NCBI GenBank assembly: GCA_023079485.1
Contig: CM041115.1
Location: forward strand, 41,054,305-41,118,304
From: Archilochus colubris
Lineage: Eukaryota > Chordata > Aves > Apodiformes > Trochilidae
DNA length: 64,000 nt
Direction: 5' to 3'
In this document: positions 46,101-58,860 of the stretch, piece after piece
How the letters are laid out: each line of letters begins with the position of its first letter
How positions within the stretch are numbered: the first letter of the stretch is position 1
Made by a program: the position numbers and the translations under genes
The notes under the pieces: model-generated
Databases searched by the model: none
Seen by the model: only the letters and a program-made list of their open reading frames with translations
Told to the model about the DNA's origin: nothing

Positions 46101-49100
46101 AATGCCATAGTATCATGTGATTAAGCTTGATAAGAAGCATAGACACAACATTGTTTTTACAGTCAGCTTGGTAATGACTTAAGCATCCTTTAAGTCTTTG
46201 AATACGGTAAAGGAGCTATTGGTGTGTATACATCCACAGTGATTACTGCAATGCAACTACCCTAAGAGTAAATTAAGATGTTTGCAGTGCGAAGAAACAG
46301 AGCACAGTTTAGAATAGATGATGAAGCATAATTTAAATTACTTAGACTTCCAAAGGAATGTAATTTCTGCAATTAGCCAAAATTTGTGCTGATTACAGGG
46401 TGTGGGAAGCTTCACTGTCAGAAAATACTATCAGATCTTTAGACAAAGACATGGAAATTGCTTAACATCTTATTTGAAATATGAAATAACTTTGGCCAAC
46501 CTGAAGTTAGGCAGCTCAAAAAGGAACAGGGTGTTTATTGACAGAGAATAGAAAAGATGCCTTCTCCTCAGTTGGACAATTTCTGATTTTCATATAAACT
46601 TACTAACATAATTGTATAAGCATTCTTAATGGAAGCACAAGAAACCTCAAAATTTTTTTCACACTTCCAGCTTGAATTTGATTGTGTTTTGACCTTGTCT
46701 CTGAGAGAAAGTCATACAGACAAACAGATGATAGAGTACAAGTGGATAAGTAATCAATAAAAGATTTTTTTAAAAATAATTTTTTCTAACAAATACATGA
46801 AAATTCTCTGGCCATTTCTGAAATTTGTAACAGGGACATAGGACAGATAAGATCCTTTGAAGTTCAGCTGCTGCAGGTAAATGGCATTTTGCAGGTGGCT
46901 GATGTTCAGTAGCAGCTTTATCACTATAAATAATCAGTGTGCACCATAGGAAGAATCCCTTTCCAATAAAATACATTACTCCTTTTGGGAGGGGTCTCCT
47001 TACCAGTTTGTTTGTTTGAATGTGTTCTTACTGTTTCCCTTTATGTCTTCAATAGAATTTTTCACACTTGTAAGTTCACAATAATTTGGTATAACCTGGA
47101 CAAACTGGGAGAAACACATTGTTTTTTGAACCAGACTGAAAATGTTCCAGGCTATGTAGTGTTATTTATAAGATCATTTGGGGGCCAAGATGGGAAAGGA
47201 AGAGAACCAAAGAGCATCTGCAGGACTAATAATTAGTCCAGTGAATTAGTATACCTGGCTCTGAAACTCTGTTAATAGCACTTCTCTCACTACAAACAGC
47301 TACAGCTTTCATTAATAAGTACTAATAAAGTTAAATAGCAAGTGTTGCAACACCAGTGAGAGGTCAAGTATGCATTTTCTATTAGATGGAAAGACTGGGT
47401 CTTACCATGTGTATTGTAACAAACTTTAGATTAAGAAACAGATCTTTAAATGTCCTGATGCCAGCTGTGATAACTTATCTGCAAAGACCCTAGGTCCATA
47501 ATTTCTCCACATCATTCAATGAAGGACCAATATGTATCTGTCTATAAGTGATCCTCTTTTCCTAGGTTTCTGTAGGTGCTATTTCTGCTAATGATTTTTG
47601 AGCTTTAGAAAGTCAGGAACTGTGTTATTCTGTTACTACCAACAAATTACTTAATAAAACTTTAGCCTTCAAGAAGTCTTTTCAATGACTTAAGTTATCT
47701 CACTCTTAATTATCTCTATTACCTGGAAAGAAATGGTTGGCTGTGAAGGAATGTAAAAGGCTAATATATCTCCAGACTACAGTCATAATTTGTTCGTGAA
47801 CTCATCTACACCCACTGAGTCTGAAAGAAAAATCTCTATTCAGTCAGCCTTGTACACTACACAATCTCACTTTCACCCCCAAACAAACCCTTCAAAATAA
47901 TTTTTTTGTAAGGCCTTCAGTTATTTAGAAAATTATTTAGAAATATATATAGAATATATACATTTAGAATTATATATATAGAATTATTTAGAAAAAGTCA
48001 GTGTAGTACTTTAAGGAGCTATTAGGAGTTTGAAGGAGAGGATTTGCTGAAGAGACAAATAAAAAATAAATCAGTGAATAAGGTGACTGATGGATTTTTT
48101 CTGCACTAAATTACTTTTTTCTTTTTTTTCTGTGCTAATATTTCTTATAAGAACCTATCACTAGGCAGGAAGAAATAAAATATTCTTTGAAGAACTGATG
48201 AAATAGCTTGAGATGTTGGGTTGTATCGCCTTAATCTTCCTATATCCTGATGATGAGGATCAAGATCATCCATTGTTACTACTTTTCTCAAAGATAGGAA
48301 TAAGAAATATAATATATGAATTGATATTAAATGTTTGCTCAGGCAGTTGTACCAAATATGGCTGCACTTTTCCTGAACTTCATGATACTGTGAATTATTC
48401 CCTTCCTATGACAGCAGAACTCCTTAAAAAAAAAAAATCATTTGGGAAGCATATTTTTAAGATAGAATTCATACTGCCTTACTCATGCAATGTAATTCTA
48501 TAAGTGTTCCACATCTAAAGCATTTTAAAGTTATTTACTGAATGGTGAGGGAAATGGAACTGCTGGTTCAAGTTTGGCTTTAAATACATAGTACTTAGTA
48601 TATTATATTTATAACTACATTAGTATTTAAATGAACACCTACAGTGGAAAAAACCCACCATATTAAAGCACTAAAAAAAGAGAAATTTAAAGTTTTTGAA
48701 CATATACAAAACTACATAAAAAAATACATCCACTTTATAGGCAAAATTAGGAGTGAATATAATGCATAAAGGTAATGTGTGTGGACTTATTCCATAAGTT
48801 TGTTGCTTAGCACTACAAAAGTGCAGCAAATGCCACAGCTGTTCTTATGGGAAGACAGTTTCCTATTTAAACATGTTTTTCTATTTTGAGCCAAATCTAA
48901 CTCTTTCTAAAATAATCTGAAAATTCCCATTTGGCCATGAAACTATGACAGCAAATAGACACTGGAAAACAGTGATATAGATTTAAATTTGGCCAGAAAC
49001 AAACCATACCCAGCTGGCTATCACAAGGGGCAACAGATGTTCAGAGTGTTTGTAGTACACCTGGCTTCATGAAAAGAAAAACATGTGGCATGAACTGTCA

Positions 49101-49509
49101 AGTGGATACTTAATGTCAGGATAAGTCTTTTTTGCTCTAAGAAGCATGTTGAAGAAGCATGGTTTCAGGTTATATCATTATTCCATTACTAAACACCCTA
49201 CTGAACTCTTTTATTTGCTAGTTGTAGTTAATATTATTGATATTATTAACAGAAACCTTAGCATTCAATGTTTACTCCAGCTCAGAAAACTGTGCTATAG
49301 GGTTTAGCATATCATAACTGACTGCTGTGCAACAGGTTCTTAATTGTTTAATGCTGCATCTATACCATCGAAACATAGCCACAAGTTGGAGTGGTAGGAA
49401 GCTAAAGCCAGAAACTATTAGACATTCAGTCTTAGCCACCAGGACACAGCCAGGGAGAAAGTTATTTGAGCATTGTCAGCTCTTGGAACATTTGGCACTT
49501 TCCAGAAAA

Positions 49510-49521
49510 ATAGATAGATAT

Positions 49522-49582
<61 letters not shown>

Positions 49583-49583
49583 A
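49510..49583. repeat. GATA tetranucleotide microsatellite
   Basis: About 17 tandem GATA/TAGA units, interrupted once near the start by a TATATA step. The long uninterrupted part suggests length polymorphism. Confidence 0.95.
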
Positions 49584-52500
49584 TAACACAGATATAATTA
49601 GAGATAGAAGTTTTTACTTATATACAGTAAATATCGCTCACAGTTTTAAAAACTAGTGGGCTTTATCCTCCCTTGAACACTTTCATTTTACAATCATACT
49701 GGTTTATAAACTTGATATTACAATTTCTGAACCCTTGAGATGAAGCACAGTGTATGCAATATTTTACCCTCCACCCCATTTTATACTATTTCTTGATGTC
49801 CAAATTAAACAAAAAAACCCCCAGATATCTAGTTCCTAGAAGTCTTCTGAATTAGTCTAATTCCTTTGATTTTTCTAAAGAAAATTTTCCTCCTCCTTCT
49901 TCTCCTAGACATAACTTAATTTCAAAAACTGCTGAAGTGTTTGTAGAAACTATAAGAGCAGGTCATTCCTCATGGTATAAATTCCATGGCAGGGGAGAGC
50001 AATGGAAATACATCAGTTATATTCCATCAGATTCATCTGATTTTGTAGGAGCCCATGTGTGGCAACTCTTTGATATGCTAAGAATAAGCACTAGTATTGA
50101 ATATAGATTTTACAGCCAATTTTATTTTCTGCTTTTTATGGTTGGTCACGTTATTATTCAGTAAGCACCCTGAGTAGGATGCAGAAAAAAGTGCTTCTCT
50201 TTTGATGAAGAGCTTCATGGAAATACCAAACATTTTGTTGAAAGTGGACTTAATTAATTGTGCAATAATTTTCCTCTGTCTTTTGAGGAAACTATGGAAG
50301 GAAGAAACAAGTTACTGCAGTAGTAATTTAGGCATTGCTAAGAATGCAATGCTGTGGTTTGAGGACATGAAACTCAGCAGGAACAAGCACATAAAGGATG
50401 GGTGGAATAGGAGTATATGGGAGCAGGTGGCAGAAAAAAACAGTGTATTGAGAACACAGGAGAGGAAAGTTCTTCAAGTTATTTCTCTGCTTGCCTCGCT
50501 TTCTTCTGCTTGTTCCTGAGTATCGTACACAAGCTTTCTCATGGTTTTATGCATTTAACTTATTTAGTGTTTACATTTCGTAATCCACGAATCTAAGAAT
50601 CTGAGGTGGGTGGAAGGAAGAGTGAAAAGAGTGATGGCATCTTATAAGACACTGCTAAATTGTGAGCTAGGAGACGTGGGGCTTTTCTATATTATGTCTC
50701 AGTGACAACTCCCATAGGCAAATTTACTGCCCATGCCTGCGATCATAACTTGTGTTTACTTCTGCAAACCATCCAGCACTGTGTGCTGAGCACACCTACT
50801 GGCTCTGTGTGCATGGTCTGCAGATCAGTCTGAAGTGCTGAAGGGCAGAGTATCTTGTACTATAGACTTTTCTTGAACATGTCAGCTGCATATAGACATG
50901 GTCTGTGTTCTAAAGAGCTAAAGAAGTAATGTCTCTAAAGCAACGCTAGTGCTAGTTTTAACGAAACACATGCAGAGTTAGCAATTAGTATGGAACCTGA
51001 ACCAATTTTTATGGGTTTGAGCTATTAATTTTCTATGAGTTGAGCTAGTATGAGCATCTTGGGTGGACACATACTTCTCAAAATGTAATTAACATTTTTA
51101 TACATTGTATAAAAGATACACTTTTGTTCTTTTAATACTCTCTGTGTGAAAGACATTAAAAGTAAAAAATCCCAGGAATGTCTTGACACATATAAACAAA
51201 ATGGAATGATCTAGGCTATTTTAACCACAGCATTCCAGAATCTGAAGGGCAATATTTTATATATACAAGTAGATTTTGATCAGTCCTAGAGATACTTGAT
51301 TTCAGTGAAATTCGCTCAGTCAAACCTGTCAAATAGTTTAAAATCACCCTTTCTGGGTGTAAGTACTGAAGTAATGGTTTGTATGTAAAGCAGGGGAGTC
51401 TGAGTTGTAGTGCCATCAAAAACACAATGGGAAAAGAAAGCCATTTCTTTTTCCTTGGGCATAGATCACAGTTTTATTAATGAATCATCTTCAAGACTGG
51501 CATGGCAGGAAGAAAGTCTCAAAAGAAAAATCAAAAGGAAAGGCAATCAATGAGAAGTTGCTGATTTTTAAATTAAATAGTAAGTTATGTCAACATAAAC
51601 TCTCCCAAATCTTACCAAGAAAAGTTATGAGCAGTAAGGTAATCCAGTAGTTGCTGAAGTCTGCAGACTGAAGTTCTGATGTCAGACAAACTTTGCAGAG
51701 TAGATCTGTGGGGTTCAGCTCCCTCTGTCCAGCAAAAAATGAGGTTTTGGGGAAATTTATCTGGTAACCTCTTTTGTCAAACTCAGGTGGTTACTACCTT
51801 GAAAAAAAAAGGCTTGACTCTGACAGAATGTAAATATTAAGTAGTTTAGAGAAGTGATTCAAAATTAGAAGACAGCAAGCAATAAAGGTAGGTGAATAGG
51901 TACAGATGTTCTAGAAAATAGCAATGAAAATGTTAATCACAGAGGATTTGTTAATGTTAAGTAGATATTCCATTTTATGCTGCAATTTATTTTCCCCAGC
52001 AATTTCAATACTAGCAGCATTTTTGAGGCTTCTTTAGTTTGTCTGCTTGGTTGGCTTTAAGCTGATGTGATCAGAAAAGCGTTGACAGCTGTAGGAACAG
52101 AACATCATTCGCTGATTGTCATCATGATTCTACAAAAAAACTCTGAGTTTGTGACTATAATATTTTTAAGTAGGTCTTGCTGTTAATATTTAAAACAGTC
52201 AAGAGGATAGATTTCTTGTTTAATTGCCACAGCTTAGTGAGAAACCTGGGAACAGATATCCATTGTTTTCCTGGGGTGTATGAAACCACTGGGAAATGAG
52301 ACTGATAATAGGGCATAGAACCGAGAAGGTCAGCACAGGTGGCTCTCCTAAGTCTATGGTGTTCTTGAAAACACAAGATGCTTTCTAAATATTAAAATAT
52401 ATCTTTAATAAATAATTCATGAGGGTGCAGAATTATATGAAGAAGGAAATAATAACACTGATTTTTAGCAGTTTTATGGTTTGCATTAATTTTATTTTCT

Positions 52501-55500
52501 TTCCTTTAGCATTGAATAGGCTTGTGTCAGATTAATGACAATGTTTACTGGCTAGATATTACGCATGAATATGATAATTCTGAGGTTTAAGATAGACTCA
52601 AGATTCAAATTCTGGTAAAAAATTGTTCCTACATTCTTTCTACTGTAGCATAGCTTTAGTTCAAGGAATTAATTTAGAAATAGAAATATTTGTAATTGTG
52701 GTGGAGGTTTTTTGTTTGGTTTGGTTGGTTTGTGTTTTTGTTAGTTTTTTGTGTTTTTTTGTTTTCTGTTTTTGGTTAGTTTTTTGGTTGGTTTTTTTTT
52801 TTTGCTAATTAGGAGAAAAAATTAACCTTATTTTAAAAATTGGTCTGAATTTTGGGTGGCAAAGCAATTAAGTTTCTTTATCTTCACCTTTCCAGTGAAT
52901 TTCATCATGTATAAAGCTCTAGCAGTAACAGCTAGTTTTCATTATGTTAGGATATTTGAAATTGTACTGAAAGTGGGGCAAGAAAAATATTAGATATTTT
53001 GGGATTGGCTGGGCCGGGAGGTGAGAACCTATGATGAAGTCACACTACAGGGGATGGTTATGCCTTGTGGCTGTGCCCAAGGCTAAAGTACTTGGAAAAG
53101 AGTTTAAAGGGTCAGTGTGCAAATTGAACTGCAAAAAATGGGATGTTCAAATCCAGATTTACCTTGTCTCTGTTTTATTTTTAAACTCTGTCAAGACCCA
53201 CAATGCAGTAGTTTTTTACTAAGCCCAGGGTTTATTTTTCCCTTTCTCCTCTTTGGTACTGCATTTTTAGAAATCAGACAGTCTGCAGCTAAGTTGCTGT
53301 AACAGTAAATGATAGTAGGTTGGACTAGACAATTCTTATCGTAAATTTCGTTTATCTCTCCTCCTCTCTTTCCCTGATTTTTGCAAATACAGTAGTTTAG
53401 GATAGTACTGGTGGAAGTTAATTTTATTTCTTTTATATAGGTGGTGGTTTTGTTTGTTTTTTTTTTTAACCACACACATAAAACGAAAGTGAACAATATG
53501 AAAAGGATATGATAAGCACTAAAAAGTTAATATTTTCACTACCCTCAGATCTCACAGTAGGATTTTGCAAGTTTTTTTGTGAAAAGTTTATGGAAAAGCT
53601 AATGTACTGAATTTTCAAGGAATTTGTCTGCATGCTTTCCCACACAGGTACAGATGAGCTTCTGTCTTTCAGTCACTGGCTTTTCTGAATTATTTACTCA
53701 GCATACAGACTGTAACCCAGCATAGTTTCCATTTGCTATCATATTTTTTACCTTTAGGAATTAATTCTGTTCAGTAAAGATCCATATAATCACTGGTATT
53801 CATTAAGTTGCAAACTATCACCCACATCTCCTAACAACCTAAAGGCAGCAGAAAAAAGAAAAAAATATGAAAACACAACTAAAATGGTGGCAATGAAAGG
53901 AGTTTGACCAACACAATGTAGGAACTAAAACATATTCTGCAGCTTATGAAACTGAATACAGAACAAACACTGCAAAAACGATGGGTATCAGGAAATATGG
54001 TGGATAATAAGCAGTGACATAAATGAAAATGGAACTTAAACAATGATAAAGCCACTGTGAAAGATGCCATAAATGGCATCAAATTATAACAGTTGAGAAA
54101 TTCAGTACTGATTTTTAATTTTTTTTAATGATAAGGAAATAAGAAACATTGGATGTTTTGTGATTATGGCACACTCCATTTTTTCAAGACTCAGAAAAAT
54201 TAATGCTGGTAGAACTTGGGTTCTATTTTCACATTTTGTCTACTCTCCAGTTTCTCTACTGACTACTTACAAGAGGTGTAGCCCTGGCAACATTTGTTTC
54301 TAAGTGTAAAACGGTAGTTTTTAAACAGTCCTGTGGCCTCAGGAAGTACATGTATGTGTGGACCTTCTGCATGTCTGTTCCCTAATTATCAGAGGCTGTC
54401 AAAGTCTCAAGTCAGTGACCTAGCAGGTTCTTTTCAATCTTATGTGGAAAACAAAGCAAAACAAAACAAAAGAAAACAAAACAAAGCAATAAAATACAAA
54501 ATAAAACAAAGCCCCCATTCATTTGGCTCTATGAGTAACTTTCATACTGGGACATAACCTGGGGCCACAAGAAAAACTAGACTGTTGCAGAAAACCACGC
54601 AATTTTTTCAGTAGCTCACAGATACACAGGACACAACTGCCTGAGAGGGCTCAGGAAACACAAAACCTTTTTGAGCATTTTCTATTTGCAAAATATGCTT
54701 TTCCTCAAGTATTTGGATACCTTCAGAGGTGGTTCTGTGAATTGTAAAAGGTGAAGATTGATGTTAAGGTTTGAGACTCATGAAATTTCTAGAAAAAATC
54801 TATTTTCTCAGTAAGTCCTATTCTGAAATACAGAGAAGTAATTAAAAAACTGAGTTCCCACTGGGCAAAATATAGCACGAGGATGCTAGGAATTCTGTAA
54901 TGATATCCATCTTCTCTTTTTTTCTCCTTCCCACTGAGCTCCATAGTAATAGTATTTGTACATTCAATGCCAATCTGAGCAATATAAAGAGAAAACAAAC
55001 AGTTTGCTTCCAAAATAACAAGATGTATTATTAGCTAATCCATATGGGGGAAAGCTGCAGTTCTGACTGCTGAAACTAACCTGTTTCAGTTTTACAATGA
55101 TCTATTGTATGATCTATTGTAGCTTGTATACTGTATTTTCTTTTTTTTTTTTTCTTCTTTCCTTTTTTTTTTTTTTTTTTTAAATTAGAACCCCCCCCCA
55201 AAAAACCCTTATTGTACCTCTGTGTGCTCTGTACAAATGAGGGCACTGAGAAATAATTATTTTTTCAGTATATACTGCTGTCCATTAGCCAATGAACAAA
55301 GTATGGTTGACATGGATATCAGAAAAAAGAGTCTCTGTGCAATGCCGAGTCCTACTTTGACTGTAAATCACAATCCTATGGAACTACTTTTATGGAATTG
55401 ACTAAATGAAGTAATATCAGCTGCATGTGAAAGAAAGGAACTATCTGTTCTTTATTTGAGAAGCTTTCACAGAACTGTGTTGAAAACATTACTGGCTCTT

Positions 55501-57915
55501 CTGTATGCCCTGCAAATCTTTTCTTACTACATTATGCTAGGTACTGGGCAAACTAAATACAGTTTGGCCAACCTTCAGAAAGAACCAGTGGGAATGCTTA
55601 GGGGTCATTGACTGTGAGAAGTAACAACATCAGTTTTAGAGCAGAAAGACAGCTATAAAGACTGACCTAGTTACTCAGATAATAATTAAAAAATGCCACA
55701 GCTGTTATTTCAATTATTTATTACTGTTTACCATTTTCAGATAACTTAGTTCTTGTACCTTGAAAAAAAATACACTATATACATGAAACATGATGCTACA
55801 GTGAATTCCTTGCAGAACTAACTAATGTCTTAATTAACCTGCAGAACATTTTTTAATAGATGTACCAGCAAATAGTTTGATTTCTACTAATGAAAACCAG
55901 GTGGTCTTCTAACATTGTGGTGCCCTGTTTGGACAAATATTCAGACCAGAACACAGAGCATCTGAAGGCTACTGAGCTGGTAACTCTTGAGAATTGTAGT
56001 GCAAATCGCATGAACACAGAGAATCTAATAGGAAAACACAAATCAGCCCCAGAAAAACACACAGAATCTCAGCAGAGAATTTGAAAAGACGGCTGCAATA
56101 GATAATGGATTATCACAAAAGCTAAATCAGATTCAGTAGAGTAAGAAGCATCCTTTACTTTTCCCATACGGATTTTCCAGTATTATGTCTGAATATTTGC
56201 AAAGCAAACTTACTGTTTTCTTTGCATATTGTTCAGATTAGCTGTGAATATATAAATGCTGCTACCATGAAGAAGAGTGGTGAAGAGAAAGGATGGAAAA
56301 GGCAAGCCTGGAAATTGGACAGTACTACTTTCTGACAAAGGGCATTTAATTGTTGACAAATCTCACTGGAATTTTTTAGTAGATTTGCAGTTTCCACTTT
56401 TCTGCTGCAACTTTCTATCAGTACCTCTTGAGAAAGATAGTCCAGATATAAAGCTAGGCTCAGTCTGAAAAAAGAGAAGAAATGCGAATGACAACTTCCA
56501 GGATGTGCAAAAAGCAGAGTATATTTGGAATGAAAACGTTGTGGTTTCTCAGTTTTATTTAGTCCAAAAGCCTAAATGCCAGATTATCAGTTATCCTGAT
56601 AAAGGCCTAAAACTTTCTGGCAATTTTAAAAATTCAAATCAAACTGAATCAACATGAAGCAATTCAATTTTCCTCTAAAAATTTCCCTAAAATTTCAATC
56701 TGTGGAAAATACTGTTATCCTCACTTATGTTTATATATTTATTTTGGTCTTGTTGCAGGACAAAATTGAATTTTGAGTTACTGAAATAACATATACTGAT
56801 AAAATTAAGTTATTGGCATATAGGAACCATGTTGTGGAGAGTTACCTGATGTGAGTAAGGGTAGTTTATTTTTAAAAGCTGAGTTTATTACAGTAAAACT
56901 CTTCCATAGCCTGTCTCACTCACTATTTCCTAAGTCATAGGAAATTCTATGACCAGAGTTCATAGCTGCATGGAAAAACAGAGATATTGTGTACTGTTAA
57001 AACAAAACAGCCACCGAATGTCTATTATGTCATCAAATTTTAAAGTACTGAGTTGCATAGACATAAATGAAATTGTCTTTTTCTCCCTGTTATTTTGTTT
57101 GCAGAGTGGAAAGGGTTGGAAAGGGTTAGATTCTAAGTTAAACATCATAAAAAAATAGCCTTGAAGAGTTAATAAAATGCTTTTTTGTCATGAGACATGC
57201 ATAGACCAAAATACCAGCTATAGCGTTATTAGTTATAAGAGAATGAGGCTTGCTTGTTCCTTTAATTCTTCTTTATCCATAGTTTGCACTGAATCCTTAA
57301 AGGAGGGGGAGTATTTAGTGCTTTGTTTATATGCTCAGAAATATGTGTAAAAAGTCGTCTCATAGACGATGTGTAGATCTGAGCTGACCTTTCCCATTGC
57401 ATCTCTCCCACAGCTCATGCCATGTGCAACATGGTTCCTGACTGGCTGAACTTTAGGGAAAACCTCAGTGAAAACCTTGTTAAAGGCATCCAGCCACTGA
57501 ACCAAATTTGATTCAGCCAGCAGGGCTTCTGTATTAGGAAACTAAAATAAGATGGTGTTGGAACACCATGCTTTTCTTAAGGTGAACCGACATTAGTGAT
57601 ATACCAGGGTTTTTTTAATCAAAAAACATCAAAAGCTTCCCTTTGTTATTCAAGAGAGCAAAGGGAAGTCTCAAACACAGGCTTGTTCTGCTTTAGTGTG
57701 TTGTTACAACAGAATGTATTTTGTTTGCTTAATGTGGCAAAAGAAACTGGCTGCATTTCTCAGGCTGCAGCCTCTCTCCCACTTGACGCGTTTCAGCTTC
57801 CAAGCGCACTGGTTATCTAAAACCTGAATGCGGAGAACGGAAACGAGGCATTTTAATCAGCAAGGTGAGTCTTTAAAATGCTATTTCCAGACGAATTCCA
57901 CGTCCAGAAATAGGA

Positions 57916-57923
57916 TGACGTAA
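57916..57923 (+). promoter_or_regulatory. CRE-like site TGACGTAA
   Basis: A one-base variant of the CREB/ATF/CREM palindrome TGACGTCA, found at the left edge of the CpG island. CREB-family binding is inferred from the motif only. Confidence 0.5.
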
Positions 57924-58026
57924 TGTTTCCGAGAAACAAAAAAGAAGACGAAAAACGAACAACCACAACGGGACCGCTCAGCGCGGCGCCGGCCCTCCAG
58001 CCAAGGCGCATGGGACTCCTCCCCCG

Positions 58027-58050
58027 TAACGGCCCTAACGGTCCTAACGG
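58027..58050 (+). promoter_or_regulatory. Three MYB-type TAACGG sites at 9-base spacing
   Basis: TAACGG occurs at 58027, 58036 and 58045, each within a 9-base near-repeat (CCCTAACGG/TCCTAACGG). It matches the MYB recognition element YAAC(G/T)G. Three head-to-tail copies inside a CpG island are unlikely to be background. Which MYB protein would bind cannot be told. Confidence 0.6.
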
Positions 58051-58115
58051 CGGCGCCCCGGGCAGGGCAAGGGAGTGGGAGGCAGCTGCGGTCCCGCCTT
58101 CCTTGCGCTCGCGAG

Positions 58116-58130
58116 CCGCCAGGTGGCGCT
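58116..58130 (+). promoter_or_regulatory. CTCF-like motif, plus orientation
   Basis: CCGCCAGGTGGCGCT matches the core CTCF consensus CCASYAGRKGGCRC at all but one position. Confidence 0.5.
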
Positions 58131-58162
58131 CCTGCTCCTGCCATGGCTCAGAGCCGCCCCTG

Positions 58163-58176
58163 CTGCCCCCTGCAGG
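58163..58176 (-). promoter_or_regulatory. CTCF-like motif, minus orientation
   Basis: On the minus strand CCTGCAGGGGGCAG matches the CTCF core at all but one position. It faces the plus-strand motif at 58116-58130, with about 32 bases between them. Confidence 0.45.
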
Positions 58177-58611
58177 TAACCCGCGGCCCCCCGGGGTCCG
58201 GCCCCGGCCGCCGAGCTGCTTCTCGGTCACGGCTATGGCTGCCCCTGCCCCTGCTGAAGCCAGCGGTCCAGCCGACGTTTAAATTCCAATGGAGTGGTGC
58301 TCCTATAAATTCAGAGTGTTAATGAGCCTCAGTTTATAATCACTGCATATTGCCTCGGGGAATCGAAGCTCTCCACAGCTCTGTTGGGATGTTTTGCCAC
58401 TGTGGATACATTAAGTCGTACAGCGGTACACAATGGCCACTGACCTGAGGCAAAAGAGCAGTAAAATATCGAAAATAGCTACAAGGCTGACTATCAGTTT
58501 AATTTAACTCCTATATCTTATTAACTAGGAGAGTGCCTGCTAATCAGGGAGGGAGGCGACTCTGCACCTCTGCTCCTCTCTGGTTGAGGAGCTCCTGCTC
58601 TGTGGTCTTCA

Positions 58612-58860
58612 GCACAGGAGCTGTTGGAGCAGGTCCAGAGGAGTGTTACAAAAGAGGTCACAGAGCTGGAGCATCTCACCTGTAAGGACAGGCTGAGAAC
58701 TGGGGTTATTTAGCCTGGAGAAAGGAAGGGTCCGGAAAACTTTATAGCAGCCTTCCAGTACCTGAAGGAGTCTACAGAAAAGCTAGGGAGGGACACTGAA
58801 GCAGCGTCTGTAGTGATAGAACAAGGACTAATGGTTTTAAACTTAGTAAGACAAGAACCT
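58612..58860 (+). mobile_element. CR1 LINE fragment, C-terminal coding region
   Basis: The plus strand carries a GAGCAGGTCCAGAGGAG block, then GGACAGGCTGAGAACTGGGG and a TTAGCCTGGAGAAAGGAAGG block. A TGATAGAACAAGGACTAATGG segment follows, in the order seen in the 3' third of CR1. The 3' tail is missing or unrecognisable, and the fragment is decayed. Confidence 0.85.

Larger units (their letters stand above)
39541..57769. other. Long AT-rich unique region
   Basis: About 18 kb without a recognised gene, RNA gene or transposon. It contains a 31-base T-run at 40086-40116, an A/C-rich stretch at 54449-54512, a G/T-rich stretch at 52707-52803, a poly(T) block at 55137-55181 followed by a C-run and AT-rich runs near 47940-47990. 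Open frames are short and unconvincing. It is probably an intergenic or large intronic interval. Confidence 0.4.
57780..58295. promoter_or_regulatory. CpG island, candidate bidirectional promoter
   Basis: This is the only CpG island in the window. By eye, about 33 CpG dinucleotides lie between 57948 and 58232, in a locally GC-rich block amid AT-rich flanks. It contains a CRE-like TGACGTAA, three MYB-type sites, two CTCF-like motifs, GC boxes (for example the complement of GGGGCGGC at 58153-58160) and CCAAT at 58286-58290. Splice-donor-like sequences occur on the plus strand at CAAG|GTGAGT (57864/57865) and CAG|GTAACC (58175/58176), so a first exon reading rightwards is possible. A 15-codon reading frame starts at 58235. 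No protein-coding exon could be identified. It may drive a non-coding RNA or the first exon of a gene lying outside the window. Confidence 0.72.

Noticed and set aside
50202..50519. 105-codon plus-strand frame
   Set aside because: No recognisable similarity or structure, and no supporting signals.
53305..53340. GTTGGACTAGA-type segment resembling the CR1 3' end
   Set aside because: The match is too short and isolated, with no tail octamers or upstream CR1 sequence.
57923..58282. 119-codon frame across the CpG island
   Set aside because: GC-rich sequence yields long open frames by chance on both strands. The predicted protein is low-complexity Pro/Arg/Ala with no domain.
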